From NCBI GenBank assembly GCA_944329545.1, contig CALVIK010000010.1, forward strand, positions 1-30,531: a stretch of DNA of 30,531 nt. Reading direction: 5' to 3'. Numbering within the stretch: the stretch's first letter is position 1; the number at the start of each line of letters is the position of its first letter. The notes under the pieces were generated by a model that was not told the DNA's origin, searched no databases, and saw nothing but the letters and a program-made list of their open reading frames with translations. The position numbers and the translations under genes are program-made. Shown here piece after piece: positions 1 through 7,499 of this stretch. This DNA is from an uncultured Bacilli bacterium (lineage in GTDB: Bacteria; Bacillota_I; Bacilli_A; RF39; UBA660).

Positions 1-41
1 ATCAAAAATAATAGTAATACAAATAACTTATTTTTTAACAT
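1..41 (-). CDS. N-terminus of an unidentified exported protein, cut by the left edge
   Basis: A start codon at 39-41 is preceded on the minus strand by a good ribosome binding site (AGGTGG, 5 bases upstream). It opens a frame that reads MLKNKLFVLLLFL and runs off the window without a stop. Two lysines followed by a leucine/phenylalanine run look like the start of a signal peptide or first membrane segment. The function cannot be seen. The ribosome binding site and start lie inside a 36-bp sequence that is repeated exactly at 2368-2403. Confidence 0.6.
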   Translation of the reverse strand, partial: MLKNKLFVLLLFL

Positions 42-71
42 GAAACCACCTAATTAATTTTATGCTTTTTA
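36..71. repeat. 36-bp perfect direct repeat, copy 1
   Basis: This 36-base stretch is identical to 2368-2403, in the same orientation, and the flanks of the two copies differ. On the minus strand it carries an AGGTGG ribosome binding site and an ATG. Here that ATG opens the left-edge gene. The two copies bracket the HelD-like helicase gene. Confidence 0.85.
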
Positions 72-126
72 TTTTTAATATACACTTTTTTATCTGATAT
101 TTACTAGCACAATTTTTGCAATAAAA

Positions 127-145
127 AAAGGCTTTTTACCCTTTG
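127..145 (-). terminator. Weak Rho-independent terminator downstream of helD
   Basis: On the minus strand an AAAGG/CCTTT stem with an 8-base loop is followed by an uninterrupted T run. It lies about 70 bases after the HelD stop and before the next gene. The stem is only 5 bp, so it is probably a modest terminator. Confidence 0.55.
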
Positions 146-213
146 TCATACATTTATTAATGCAAAATTAAGAATTTTTTAAATGAAGGTACATATTTTT
201 TTTGTTAATTAAA

Positions 214-2226
214 TTACTTTTTTAATATTTTTGGCCTTTCTAAACACAATGTAGGTTGATTATACACTATTAGTTGATGTTGAGCTCTAGTACATACTAC
301 ATAATATAAGTTTTTTTCTTCTTCTGTATAATAATTATCAGGTTTCGTATACACTATAACACCATCAAATTCTAACCCTTTAGCTATATATGATGGTAAA
401 ATAGAAATCTTGTTTTTTTCTATATTATTTTTAATAAAAACATTATTTGATGAAATGGATACTAGTTTTTTATAAAGATTATTTGTTTCTTTATCATCTT
501 TGGTAATAACTGCTATTGTTTGCATACCACCATTTTTCATTTTTTTTAAATCGCTAATAAGATTGTTTATATCATTGCTTTCTCTTTTTAAAACTGGAAA
601 ACCATTTTTACCTCTAATTGAAGTAATACTATTAATATTTAAAATTTTACTAGCAAATTCAATTATCTCTGAACTAGATCTATATGTTTTATTTAATTCT
701 ATATAATTAGCTTCATTATCAAAAATGATTTTTAATTCTTCTAATGATTTATATGTACTATCAGGATTTATAGCTTGATTAATATCTCCTAAAATAGTAA
801 AAAATGCTTTAGGGAAAATTTTCTTCAATATCCAAAATTGTAATGGTGAATAATCTTGTGCTTCATCAACCACCAAGTGTTTGACTTCACTATTATATGG
901 AAAATCATTTAGCTGAAAATAGATGTATATAATTCCCGTAATATCATCATAATATAGTTTATTGTTCTCTCTGATAATATTTTTCTCATCTAAAAATTCT
1001 TTAAAAATATGAACAGGATCAAGATCAATATTTATTTTTTCATTTAAAACATTTTTAATCTTTGTTTTATATTTCTTTAAGGGAACATTAATACTATGAC
1101 AAATGTATTCAGCTATTTTTTCTATTCTTTCGGTAAAAGGTAATTTTTTATACTTAACCATTAATAATTCATTTAATTCAAAATGATTAAAATAAATTCC
1201 ATTTAAAGTTACTCCACTTTTAAAAATATGTTTCTTTAAATAATTATCAAGATATTCATCTAACGCTTCTTTGGTATATATATTTTTTACAATCCTACTA
1301 TTTCTTAATTCATCATATTTGCGTTTTAAAAAATCCGAAAATGTTTCTAGTTTTTTATATTTTTTTAAATAAGTTTTTACAATATCACTAAAGGTAGTGT
1401 TTAAAACATTTTCTTCACCCAATTCTGGTAAAACATCAGAAATATATTCTGAAAAAACATTATTAGGAGAAAATACTAAAACATTTTTAGAAGTTAAATT
1501 TTTTTCTTTATATAAAAGATAAGCAATACGATGCAGGGCAACAGAAGTTTTACCACTTCCCGCAATACCTTGAACAATTAAATATCTATCTTTAGTATTC
1601 CTAATAATTTGATTTTGCTCTTTTTGAATTGTCGTAACAATATTTTTCATTTTATCAGTTGAATGAGCAGATAAAACTTCTTGCAATACCTCATCATCAA
1701 TATTAATATCATTTTCAATAATTCGTTTTATTTTTCCATTTTCTATTTTATATTGTCTTCTTAAGGTAATTTCACCATCTATCATTCCCATTGGTGCTTC
1801 GTAACTAGCTTTTCCAACCGTATAATCATAAAAAAGACTAGAAATTGGTGCTCGCCAATCAAATATATAATTTTTATTTTCATTATTAAGACCATATAAT
1901 CCTATATATACCTTAATTATTTCATCCGGTAATTTAAAATCTATTCTTCCAAAATAAGCCTTATCTAATATTTTTTCATATTTAAATACTTTTTTTATTT
2001 TTTCATTAGTAATTTCTACTTTAGCATCAGTATCATTAAGTAAATTACCATACTCAAGTTCACTTAAACTTTTACAATCATTCCATATATATTTTTTTAA
2101 TTCAAATATTTCTTGTTTTTCTTTAGTAATCTTAACATCAATTTCATCAATTAACTTTTTAGCCACTTTTTTTACATCGGTTAAATATTTTTCTTCTTCT
2201 TTTAATATATTATCATTAACACTCAT
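214..2226 (-). CDS. helD: HelD-like superfamily 1 helicase / RNA polymerase-recycling ATPase
   Basis: A 670-residue SF1 (UvrD/Rep-type) ATPase. The P-loop GIAGSGKT lies near residues 220-227 and the Walker B DEAQD near 451-458. Arg and Gln residues of later helicase motifs are visible (KTYRSS). The N-terminal third is charged and probably coiled-coil, and FDWRAPISSLFYDY with the following GEITLRRQY is typical of HelD. In Bacillus, HelD binds RNA polymerase and uses ATP to release it from nucleic acid. At 670 residues it is somewhat shorter than the roughly 770 of B. subtilis HelD. The start at 2226 was preferred over an ATG 30 bases upstream because AGGTGAT lies just before it. It stands alone between two copies of a 36-bp repeat. 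Confidence 0.85.
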   Translation of the reverse strand: MSVNDNILKEEEKYLTDVKKVAKKLIDEIDVKITKEKQEIFELKKYIWNDCKSLSELEYGNLLNDTDAKVEITNEKIKKVFKYEKILDKAYFGRIDFKLPDEIIKVYIGLYGLNNENKNYIFDWRAPISSLFYDYTVGKASYEAPMGMIDGEITLRRQYKIENGKIKRIIENDINIDDEVLQEVLSAHSTDKMKNIVTTIQKEQNQIIRNTKDRYLIVQGIAGSGKTSVALHRIAYLLYKEKNLTSKNVLVFSPNNVFSEYISDVLPELGEENVLNTTFSDIVKTYLKKYKKLETFSDFLKRKYDELRNSRIVKNIYTKEALDEYLDNYLKKHIFKSGVTLNGIYFNHFELNELLMVKYKKLPFTERIEKIAEYICHSINVPLKKYKTKIKNVLNEKINIDLDPVHIFKEFLDEKNIIRENNKLYYDDITGIIYIYFQLNDFPYNSEVKHLVVDEAQDYSPLQFWILKKIFPKAFFTILGDINQAINPDSTYKSLEELKIIFDNEANYIELNKTYRSSSEIIEFASKILNINSITSIRGKNGFPVLKRESNDINNLISDLKKMKNGGMQTIAVITKDDKETNNLYKKLVSISSNNVFIKNNIEKNKISILPSYIAKGLEFDGVIVYTKPDNYYTEEEKNLYYVVCTRAQHQLIVYNQPTLCLERPKILKK

Positions 2227-2367
2227 ATTATCACCTGTTAAATAATATTTTAACACATTTATAAATTTTAGAAAACTAATTATCAGGCGATTTATTAGAT
2301 AATGTCCAAAAGCAATTATAACTGGTTAGTTATTTTTTAAATACTATTTTTTATTTTTAATAAATTA

Positions 2368-2403
2368 TAACATGAAACCACCTAATTAATTTTATGCTTT
2401 TTA
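2368..2403. repeat. 36-bp perfect direct repeat, copy 2
   Basis: Identical to 36-71. On the minus strand it contains the same ribosome binding site and ATG, but here the frame reads Met-Leu-stop, so no protein is made from it. It appears to be a detached copy of the left-edge gene's translation start. Duplication of a leader during insertion or rearrangement around helD is one explanation. Confidence 0.85.
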
Positions 2404-2440
2404 AAATGTTTAATTTCTTAAATAAAAAGTTTTCCATAAA

Positions 2441-2460
2441 AAAACTGAAATCTCAGTTTT
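2441..2460 (-). terminator. Rho-independent terminator of the surface protein-sortase operon
   Basis: On the minus strand AAAACTGA and TCAGTTTT form an 8-bp stem with a 4-base loop, followed by T residues. The sortase stop codon lies within the hairpin. Confidence 0.8.
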
Positions 2461-3007
2461 CTAAATAACCAATATATACTGTTTGCATATTTGTATTTTT
2501 TTTACAAGTGATTAAAGTGATGGTCGTTTTACTTTTATCTCTAACAATATCAATATAACCCGTTTTAGTTCTATCATAAATATCATTAATAACATATTTA
2601 TATTTTTTATTATTATAATAAATATAAACTTCATCTTTTATATTTAATAAATCCAAATGTTTAAAATAAGCAATATTACTATTTCCACTATGAGCAGCTA
2701 ATATTAAATTACTACCTTTAACATCAGGCATTTTTGATGTTTCAATCACTTCAATATTTTTATCAACATCATTAAGGGATGAATTATATTCGAAAAAACC
2801 TTGCTTTAAATTTATTTTGGGAATTTCTAAAACAGCTAAATAACCATTTTTTAAATTATTAACTTTATTGATAAATCCTTTATATTGTTTATTATAAACG
2901 GTATAAGAATTAATTGTTTCACTTGCGGTAGCTGTATTCACAAATAAAATAAAAATTCCCAAAACAGTTAAAGCAATTGCTAAAAAATTATAATATTTTT
3001 TTAACAC
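2453..3007 (-). CDS. Sortase family transpeptidase
   Basis: A 184-residue protein with an N-terminal membrane anchor (about residues 8-27) followed by a sortase barrel. The catalytic His lies in LAAHSG (His106) and the catalytic Cys in TLITC (Cys168). The family joins cleaved LPXTG-type sorting signals to the cell wall or pilin subunits. The substrate is probably the VPNTG protein encoded immediately upstream. The usual catalytic Arg after the Cys is not visible: the segment reads NTNMQTVYIGYLEN, with Gln or Thr near the expected position. The start is probably GTG at 3005-3007 (AAGTGGG upstream); GTG at 3022 is an alternative. It overlaps the upstream gene's 3' end, which suggests translational coupling. 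The sortase class is uncertain. Confidence 0.85.
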   Translation of the reverse strand: MLKKYYNFLAIALTVLGIFILFVNTATASETINSYTVYNKQYKGFINKVNNLKNGYLAVLEIPKINLKQGFFEYNSSLNDVDKNIEVIETSKMPDVKGSNLILAAHSGNSNIAYFKHLDLLNIKDEVYIYYNNKKYKYVINDIYDRTKTGYIDIVRDKSKTTITLITCKKNTNMQTVYIGYLEN

Positions 3008-3905
3008 GCAATATAAACCCACTTAAAATTAAACACCATGGTAAAAAAGTGCTGGTAAAGCCAGTGTTGGGAACCTTGACTATTTCTTTATTATCTGGTG
3101 TTTCAGGGGTTTCTGGTTTTTCTTTATTTCCTATGTTCAAATAAGTAGTAATAGGGCTAGAAAACCGCAATGTAGCTAATTTTTGACTATTTCCTTTAGT
3201 ATAAACAATTAAAACCCCATTATCGTAATTTTTCCTAGTTAAAATTAGTTTTTCCTCAGGAACTAATTCTTCATTTAAATGAACAAACAAGTTATTATCA
3301 TTGATAGCCACTTCGTGATATTTGCTCGCAGATATACTATAATTATTTAAAACATTGTTTTCATCTTTAATTGTAAGCTCCGTTCCTATTTCTCCTGTAA
3401 TTAAACTTTCACTAAATGATGGTCGAAGTCCATCTTTTGCTATTAAATCTAAAATTTCTTGTTTTTCCTTTTCATAACTAAGTCTTGTCCCACTACCATT
3501 TTTGCCACTTGACCAATAAACTTCAACATCAGGATTTCCCACTTCCCAAATAAGTTCTTGCGCTGCTAAATAATATTCGATTTTTTGATGTCCTGGATAT
3601 TCATAACCATAGTAACCAATTTTTTCAAATTTTGTTTGTTGTTCTTTACTAAAATTAGTTTGACTCCAGTCATGTGTACTATCATAATTACTCGTATTAA
3701 TAGCTACTCCTGGTTCAATACAATACGCTAAAACATTATCCAAATAAAACATTGTCACATAGTTTGATTGCCACACACCATTTACTAACTGATTATAATA
3801 AACCCCATTTATCTTTTTATAAGTTATTTTTTCGGCTTTAACTGAAGAAGTAAACGCAAATATTACTAAAGTACTGAAGAAAAGTAAAGTTATTTTTCTT
3901 AACAT
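2988..3905 (-). CDS. Cell-wall-anchored surface protein with a thioester (TQXA-type) adhesin domain
   Basis: A 305-residue secreted protein. Residues 1-24 form a signal peptide ending near SVKA. The next section resembles a thioester adhesin domain: Cys62 in AYCIEPG and Gln116 in AAQELIW are the probable Cys-Gln cross-link pair, used in related Gram-positive adhesins to bind host or surface amines covalently. A middle beta-rich region follows, then a short Pro/Glu/Thr linker. The C-terminus is a sorting signal: VPNTG (about 278-282), a hydrophobic segment, and a basic tail. VPNTG is a variant of LPXTG. A strong GAAGGAGGAG site precedes the ATG. The cognate sortase overlaps its 3' end. Confidence 0.85.
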   Translation of the reverse strand: MLRKITLLFFSTLVIFAFTSSVKAEKITYKKINGVYYNQLVNGVWQSNYVTMFYLDNVLAYCIEPGVAINTSNYDSTHDWSQTNFSKEQQTKFEKIGYYGYEYPGHQKIEYYLAAQELIWEVGNPDVEVYWSSGKNGSGTRLSYEKEKQEILDLIAKDGLRPSFSESLITGEIGTELTIKDENNVLNNYSISASKYHEVAINDNNLFVHLNEELVPEEKLILTRKNYDNGVLIVYTKGNSQKLATLRFSSPITTYLNIGNKEKPETPETPDNKEIVKVPNTGFTSTFLPWCLILSGFILRVKKIL

Positions 3906-3977
3906 AGACTCCTCCTTCTATCAGTTTGCTTTAGTAAATTACCAGCCCCTATTATATATTATACGAGATAAAAATAA

Positions 3978-4003
3978 AAATCCCTGCAAAAAAACAGAAA
4001 TTT
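3978..4003 (-). terminator. Rho-independent terminator after the pseudouridine synthase gene
   Basis: On the minus strand a 9-bp stem (AAATTTCTG with CAGGGATTT, two G-U type pairs) and a T-rich loop are followed by TTATTTTT. It lies just after the gene's stop codon at 4006. Confidence 0.7.
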
Positions 4004-4005
4004 TT

Positions 4006-4662
4006 TTATTTTTTCTTAATAAATAAAGCAAATGGATAACGATTTGGTAAAGCTAATTCAAAAACTAACTTTTCACAAGTTATTGGATGGTTTAATTCTA
4101 TCTTTTTAGCAAATAAAGCAATTGGTATTTTAGGCATATTTTGACCGTACTTTTGATCACCCAATAAAGGATATCCTCTACTAGCAAATTGTACTCTTAT
4201 CTGATGCGGCCGGCCTGTTTCTAAATTTATTTTTACTAATGATAGCCCATCTTTATACGCTAATTTCTGATAATTTAATTTAGCAAGCTTTCCTTTATTA
4301 TCTACTTTAACAATGTTTTTTTTATTGTCTTTAAGAAGTTTATCAATAAAAGTATCTTCTTTTTTTATATTGCCACAAACTATAGCATAATATGTTTTTT
4401 TTAAAGTTCTATTAACAATTTGTTTGCTTAATCGACTAGCAGCTTTACTAGTTTTAGCAAAAACCATAACGCCTCCTACTGGTCTATCTAATCTATGAAC
4501 CAACCCTAAATAAACATTGCCCGATTTCTGATATTTTTCTTTTAAATATTTTTTTAAGATGTTAAGTAAATCTTCATCAGCTGATTTATCTCTTTGTACT
4601 GGAAGATTTACCGGTTTTTCAACAACTAATAAGTGATTATCTTCATATAAAATATTAATCAT
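4006..4662 (-). CDS. RluA/RluD-family RNA pseudouridine synthase
   Basis: A 218-residue enzyme that converts uridine to pseudouridine in RNA. The family motif HRLDRPVGG holds the catalytic Asp (about residue 59). The later ETGRPHQIRVQFA block is the conserved RluA-family motif. No N-terminal S4 RNA-binding domain is present, so it is one of the short RluA-type enzymes, and the target position in rRNA or tRNA cannot be told. The start at 4662 (ATGATTAA) overlaps the stop of the upstream methyltransferase gene by 8 bases, indicating coupled translation of two RNA-modification genes. Confidence 0.88.
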   Translation of the reverse strand: MINILYEDNHLLVVEKPVNLPVQRDKSADEDLLNILKKYLKEKYQKSGNVYLGLVHRLDRPVGGVMVFAKTSKAASRLSKQIVNRTLKKTYYAIVCGNIKKEDTFIDKLLKDNKKNIVKVDNKGKLAKLNYQKLAYKDGLSLVKINLETGRPHQIRVQFASRGYPLLGDQKYGQNMPKIPIALFAKKIELNHPITCEKLVFELALPNRYPFALFIKKK

Positions 4663-5518
4663 TACTTTCCCATCTTCCATAAATACCACATGGTAAAATT
4701 AAATCATTATTACTTATTTTAAGAGCTACTTCGCCAGTTTCAATTTTTCCACCATATTTTTGCATACTCATTTTAAGCATATTTCCTAAAACTGTACTAG
4801 ATATACCCGTAGTATAAGCATTAATTAAGAAAAATAACGGTTTATCACTTAATATTTTTAAAATTTCTTCAAATAATACCGCCATATTTTTTTCAAATTT
4901 CCAAATTTCTTTATTAGGTCCTCTTCCATAACTAGGTGGATCCATCACAATAGCATCATATTTATGACCTCTACGATATTCTCTTTGGACAAATTTCAAG
5001 CAATCATCAACAATAAATCTAATGTGTGCTTCTTCCAAATGACATAAATGCATATTTTCTTTCGCCCATAAAGTCATACCTTTAGAGGCATCTACTTGCA
5101 CAACTTCCGCCCCTGCTTTAGCACAAGCCATAGTAGCTGCACCAGTATATGCAAACAAATTAAGGACTTTAATAGGTCTTCCTGCTTGTTTTATTTTGTT
5201 CATCATAAATTCCCAGTTAGTAGCTTGTTCAGGAAAAAGCCCCGTATGTTTAAAATTTGTTGGCGTTACTTTAAAAGTTAAATCTTGATAAGAAACAGTC
5301 CAGTATTCTGGTAATTTTTCTTTAAATTCCCAGTAACCACCACCTTTATTACTGCGATGATAAAATCCATGAACATGATTCCATTTTTCATTAAAATCTA
5401 TTTTCCACATTGCTCCAGGTTCTGGCCTTCTTAAAATAACATTACCCCAGCGTTCTAATTTTTCACCATTTCCCGCATCTAAACATTCATAATCCTGCCA
5501 TTTACTTACTTTTATCAT
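4655..5518 (-). CDS. SAM-dependent RNA methyltransferase, RlmI/RlmK-like
   Basis: A 287-residue class I methyltransferase. The SAM-binding motif NLFAYTGAAT and the acidic motif VQVDAS mark the Rossmann core, and DPPSYGRGP is the family's catalytic DPP(S/Y) loop. It resembles the COG1092 group of 23S rRNA methyltransferases but lacks an N-terminal PUA domain. A beta-rich N-terminal part (about residues 1-100) precedes the core. The start at 5518 follows GGTGAT. A promoter at 5535-5563 sits directly upstream, giving a very short leader. The exact RNA target is not known. Confidence 0.8.
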   Translation of the reverse strand: MIKVSKWQDYECLDAGNGEKLERWGNVILRRPEPGAMWKIDFNEKWNHVHGFYHRSNKGGGYWEFKEKLPEYWTVSYQDLTFKVTPTNFKHTGLFPEQATNWEFMMNKIKQAGRPIKVLNLFAYTGAATMACAKAGAEVVQVDASKGMTLWAKENMHLCHLEEAHIRFIVDDCLKFVQREYRRGHKYDAIVMDPPSYGRGPNKEIWKFEKNMAVLFEEILKILSDKPLFFLINAYTTGISSTVLGNMLKMSMQKYGGKIETGEVALKISNNDLILPCGIYGRWESND

Positions 5519-5534
5519 AAAAATCACCAGTTCC

Positions 5535-5563
5535 ATTATATCGAATTTTATAATTTAACGCAA
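5535..5563 (-). promoter_or_regulatory. Promoter for the methyltransferase-pseudouridine synthase pair
   Basis: On the minus strand, a -35 of TTGCGT at 5558-5563 and a -10 of TATAAT at 5535-5540 are separated by 17 bases. It lies just downstream of the terminator-like T run of the candidate small RNA. Confidence 0.6.
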
Positions 5564-5565
5564 AT

Positions 5566-5635
5566 AAAAAAGGAGTTATTCCAAAAGTCAAATTGGCCAA
5601 GGCCAGCCCCTTATAAGTTTTTGGAATGCTTCCTT
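5566..5635 (-). ncRNA. Candidate small structured RNA with its own promoter and terminator
   Basis: On the minus strand a good promoter (5642-5670) is followed a few bases later by a segment that folds on itself. Outer GGA pairs with TCC, then ATTCCAAAA pairs with TTTTGGAAT, with an inner GGCC-TT-GGCC element. It ends in six T residues at 5566-5571. The transcript would be about 65-70 bases, with no plausible ORF. It could be a small RNA, or an attenuator leader of the methyltransferase gene. I do not recognise a known family. Confidence 0.45.
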
Positions 5636-5641
5636 AGTTTA

Positions 5642-5670
5642 ATTATATGAATAAAATTTTATTTATTCAA
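5642..5670 (-). promoter_or_regulatory. Promoter of the candidate small RNA
   Basis: On the minus strand TTGAAT (5665-5670) and TATAAT (5642-5647) are separated by exactly 17 bases. The predicted start is near 5635, at the first base before the hairpin. No gene starts within 110 bases. Confidence 0.6.
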
Positions 5671-5721
5671 GAATATTTTAAATAAATTAATTCAATTAAA
5701 GTAAATTTTACACTAATATAC

Positions 5722-5748
5722 AAAAAACACCAGAAATAATTCCAGTGT
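5722..5748 (-). terminator. Rho-independent terminator of the rplM-rpsI operon
   Basis: On the minus strand a 9-bp stem (ACACTGGAA with TTCTGGTGT, two wobble pairs) and a 4-base loop are followed by six T residues. It begins 10 bases after the rpsI stop codon. Confidence 0.85.
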
Positions 5749-5758
5749 TTTGTAAATG

Positions 5759-6172
5759 CTATCTCTTTGAGAATTGTGGAGCTCTACGAGCACCTTTAAG
5801 ACCAGGTTTCTTTCTTTCTTTAACTCTGGCATCTCTAGTAATAAAACCAGCTCTTTTTAATGTTTTTCTATAACTGTCTTCATTAGCTTCGTTATCTTTA
5901 TCATATTCAAGTAATGCTCTCGCAATACCTAATCTAATTGCTCCTGTTTGACCAGTAAATCCACCACCATTTACTTTTACGGTAATATCAAATGTTTTTT
6001 CATTATTTGTTGCTGCTAATGGTTGCATTAAATCCATTACATTAGTTTCATAAGGGAAGAAATCTCTTACATCACGACCATTAACAGTAATTTTACCAGT
6101 TCCTGGAACCATTGTTACACGCGCAACTGAAGCTTTTCTTCTTCCTGTTCCATAAAATTTTCTTTCTGCCAT
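5759..6172 (-). CDS. rpsI: 30S ribosomal protein S9
   Basis: A 137-residue protein of the small subunit head. The N-terminal YGTGRRKASVARV and the Lys/Arg-rich C-terminal tail ending QFSKR are diagnostic; that tail reaches toward the P-site tRNA. AGGAGG stands before the ATG. It follows rplM by 10 bases, as in most bacteria. Confidence 0.97.
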   Translation of the reverse strand: MAERKFYGTGRRKASVARVTMVPGTGKITVNGRDVRDFFPYETNVMDLMQPLAATNNEKTFDITVKVNGGGFTGQTGAIRLGIARALLEYDKDNEANEDSYRKTLKRAGFITRDARVKERKKPGLKGARRAPQFSKR

Positions 6173-6182
6173 TTAAATCCTC

Positions 6183-6614
6183 CTAATCCAAATTTAATGC
6201 TTCAGGTTTCTGAGCACTATGTGGATGATCTCCTTCTGCATATACAAATAATTTTTTATACATTTGTCTACCTAATCTTCCTTTTGGAAGCATTCCTTTT
6301 ACTGCTCTTTCAAGCATTTCTACAGGATATTTTTCAAGCATTTCCTTAGCAGTTCTTTCACGAAGACCACCAGTATATCTACTATGGTTATAATAAATTT
6401 TATTGTTTAATTTATTACCTGTTAGATTTACTTTATTAGCATTGATAACGATAACATAGTCTCCTCCATCAATATGTGGAGTATAAGTTGGTTTATTTTT
6501 ACCTTTTAAGATTGTCGCAATCTGCGTAGCTAATCGCCCTAAAGTTTTTCCTTCAGCATCGACAACATACCATTTTCTTTCGACATCTTCTTTTCTTTGC
6601 ATATATGTTTTCAT
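6183..6614 (-). CDS. rplM: 50S ribosomal protein L13
   Basis: A 143-residue large-subunit protein. WYVVDAEGKTLGRLAT, GDYVIVINA and the GMLPKGRLGRQMYKKL block are family hallmarks. The start at 6614 was chosen over an in-frame ATG 18 bases upstream because AAAGGAAA lies 8 bases before it. It is first in a two-gene operon with rpsI and is preceded by a promoter and an L13-leader-like hairpin. Confidence 0.96.
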   Translation of the reverse strand: MKTYMQRKEDVERKWYVVDAEGKTLGRLATQIATILKGKNKPTYTPHIDGGDYVIVINANKVNLTGNKLNNKIYYNHSRYTGGLRERTAKEMLEKYPVEMLERAVKGMLPKGRLGRQMYKKLFVYAEGDHPHSAQKPEALNLD

Positions 6615-6630
6615 AATATTTTTCCTTTCC

Positions 6631-6676
6631 ATAACATTAGTAAGTTTTCCCAGGACTTACTGATGTGGGATTAAAA
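6631..6676 (-). promoter_or_regulatory. L13-leader-like structure upstream of rplM
   Basis: On the minus strand ACATCAGTAAGT pairs with ACTTACTAATGT (12 positions, one mismatch). The loop contains TGGG, which can pair with CCCA just 5' of the stem, giving a possible pseudoknot. It lies between the rplM promoter and gene, where Firmicutes carry the autoregulatory L13 leader. Assignment to that family is by position and shape only. Confidence 0.6.
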
Positions 6677-6693
6677 TAAATGTACCATTAATA

Positions 6694-6722
6694 ATAATAC
6701 TAAAAAAACTAACAAAAGTCAA
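6694..6722 (-). promoter_or_regulatory. rplM-rpsI promoter
   Basis: On the minus strand TTGACT (6717-6722) and TATTAT (6694-6699) are separated by 17 bases, just after the truA stop codon at 6752. Confidence 0.7.
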
Positions 6723-6751
6723 TAAAATATATGCCTTTTCTTAGTTTTTTA

Positions 6752-7495
6752 TTAATATAAGACATCTTTTAAATATAAACCTTCTGGCGAGGCTGTTTTC
6801 CCAGCTTTTCTTCGATCTTCGGCTTTTAAAATGTCAATTATTTCTTCGCTTTTTCGCTTACCTTCACCAATTTCAATTAAAGTTCCAATCATATTTCTAA
6901 CTTGATATCTTAAAAAACCAGTACCCAAAAAACTTAATGTTATTTTATTAATATTTTTCATATTCCGAATTAAATTAGTTTGGACAATTGTTCTTACATA
7001 ATCTTCTTTTTCATCATCAGTCTTGGTAAATGATTTAAAATTATGCGTGCCTTCTAAATACTTTAATGCTCTTTCAATTTCAGCCACATCTAATTTTTTA
7101 TTATATTGATAAACATAATCTTTTTCGATAGGATTATATTCCCCCATATTTATAATGTAAATATATTCTTTAGCTTTAGCATTATATCTAGCATGAAAAT
7201 CATCAGGTGCTACTTCAATATGTTTTATATAAATATCTTTTGGTAGTAAACTATTTAGTCCATCTTTTAATTTTTCCGGCGTGATGTGTTTCATTTCTAA
7301 ATCAAAATGGGCTTTTTGATTTAAAGCGTGTACTCCAGCATCTGTTCTTCCTGAGGCATGAACATCAACTTTTTTTCCACCATTAATTGTTTTTAACGCT
7401 TTTTCTAATTCTCCTTGGACTGTTTTGACTTTAGGTTGTTTTTGATAACCCTTATATCTTGAACCATCATAAGAAAATGTCATAAAATATCTCAT
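6752..7495 (-). CDS. truA: tRNA pseudouridine synthase A
   Basis: A 247-residue enzyme that makes pseudouridine at positions 38-40 of tRNA anticodon arms. The catalytic Asp lies in SGRTDAGVHA. The FDLE, FLRYQVRNMIGTL and SPEGLYL blocks are conserved. The start at 7495 (MRYFMTF) follows AAGGAG at good spacing; the longer in-frame ATG upstream has no site. It closely follows the degenerate ATPase genes, matching the common Firmicutes order ecfA-ecfA-ecfT-truA-rplM-rpsI, but with ecfT missing. Confidence 0.95.
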   Translation of the reverse strand: MRYFMTFSYDGSRYKGYQKQPKVKTVQGELEKALKTINGGKKVDVHASGRTDAGVHALNQKAHFDLEMKHITPEKLKDGLNSLLPKDIYIKHIEVAPDDFHARYNAKAKEYIYIINMGEYNPIEKDYVYQYNKKLDVAEIERALKYLEGTHNFKSFTKTDDEKEDYVRTIVQTNLIRNMKNINKITLSFLGTGFLRYQVRNMIGTLIEIGEGKRKSEEIIDILKAEDRRKAGKTASPEGLYLKDVLY

Positions 7496-7499
7496 TATA

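Noticed and set aside
4205..4217. GGCCGGCC in the pseudouridine synthase gene as another DGR homing site
   Set aside because: Only the 8-base palindrome is shared. The flanks do not match the TR, and the frame encodes the conserved ETGRPHQIR motif.
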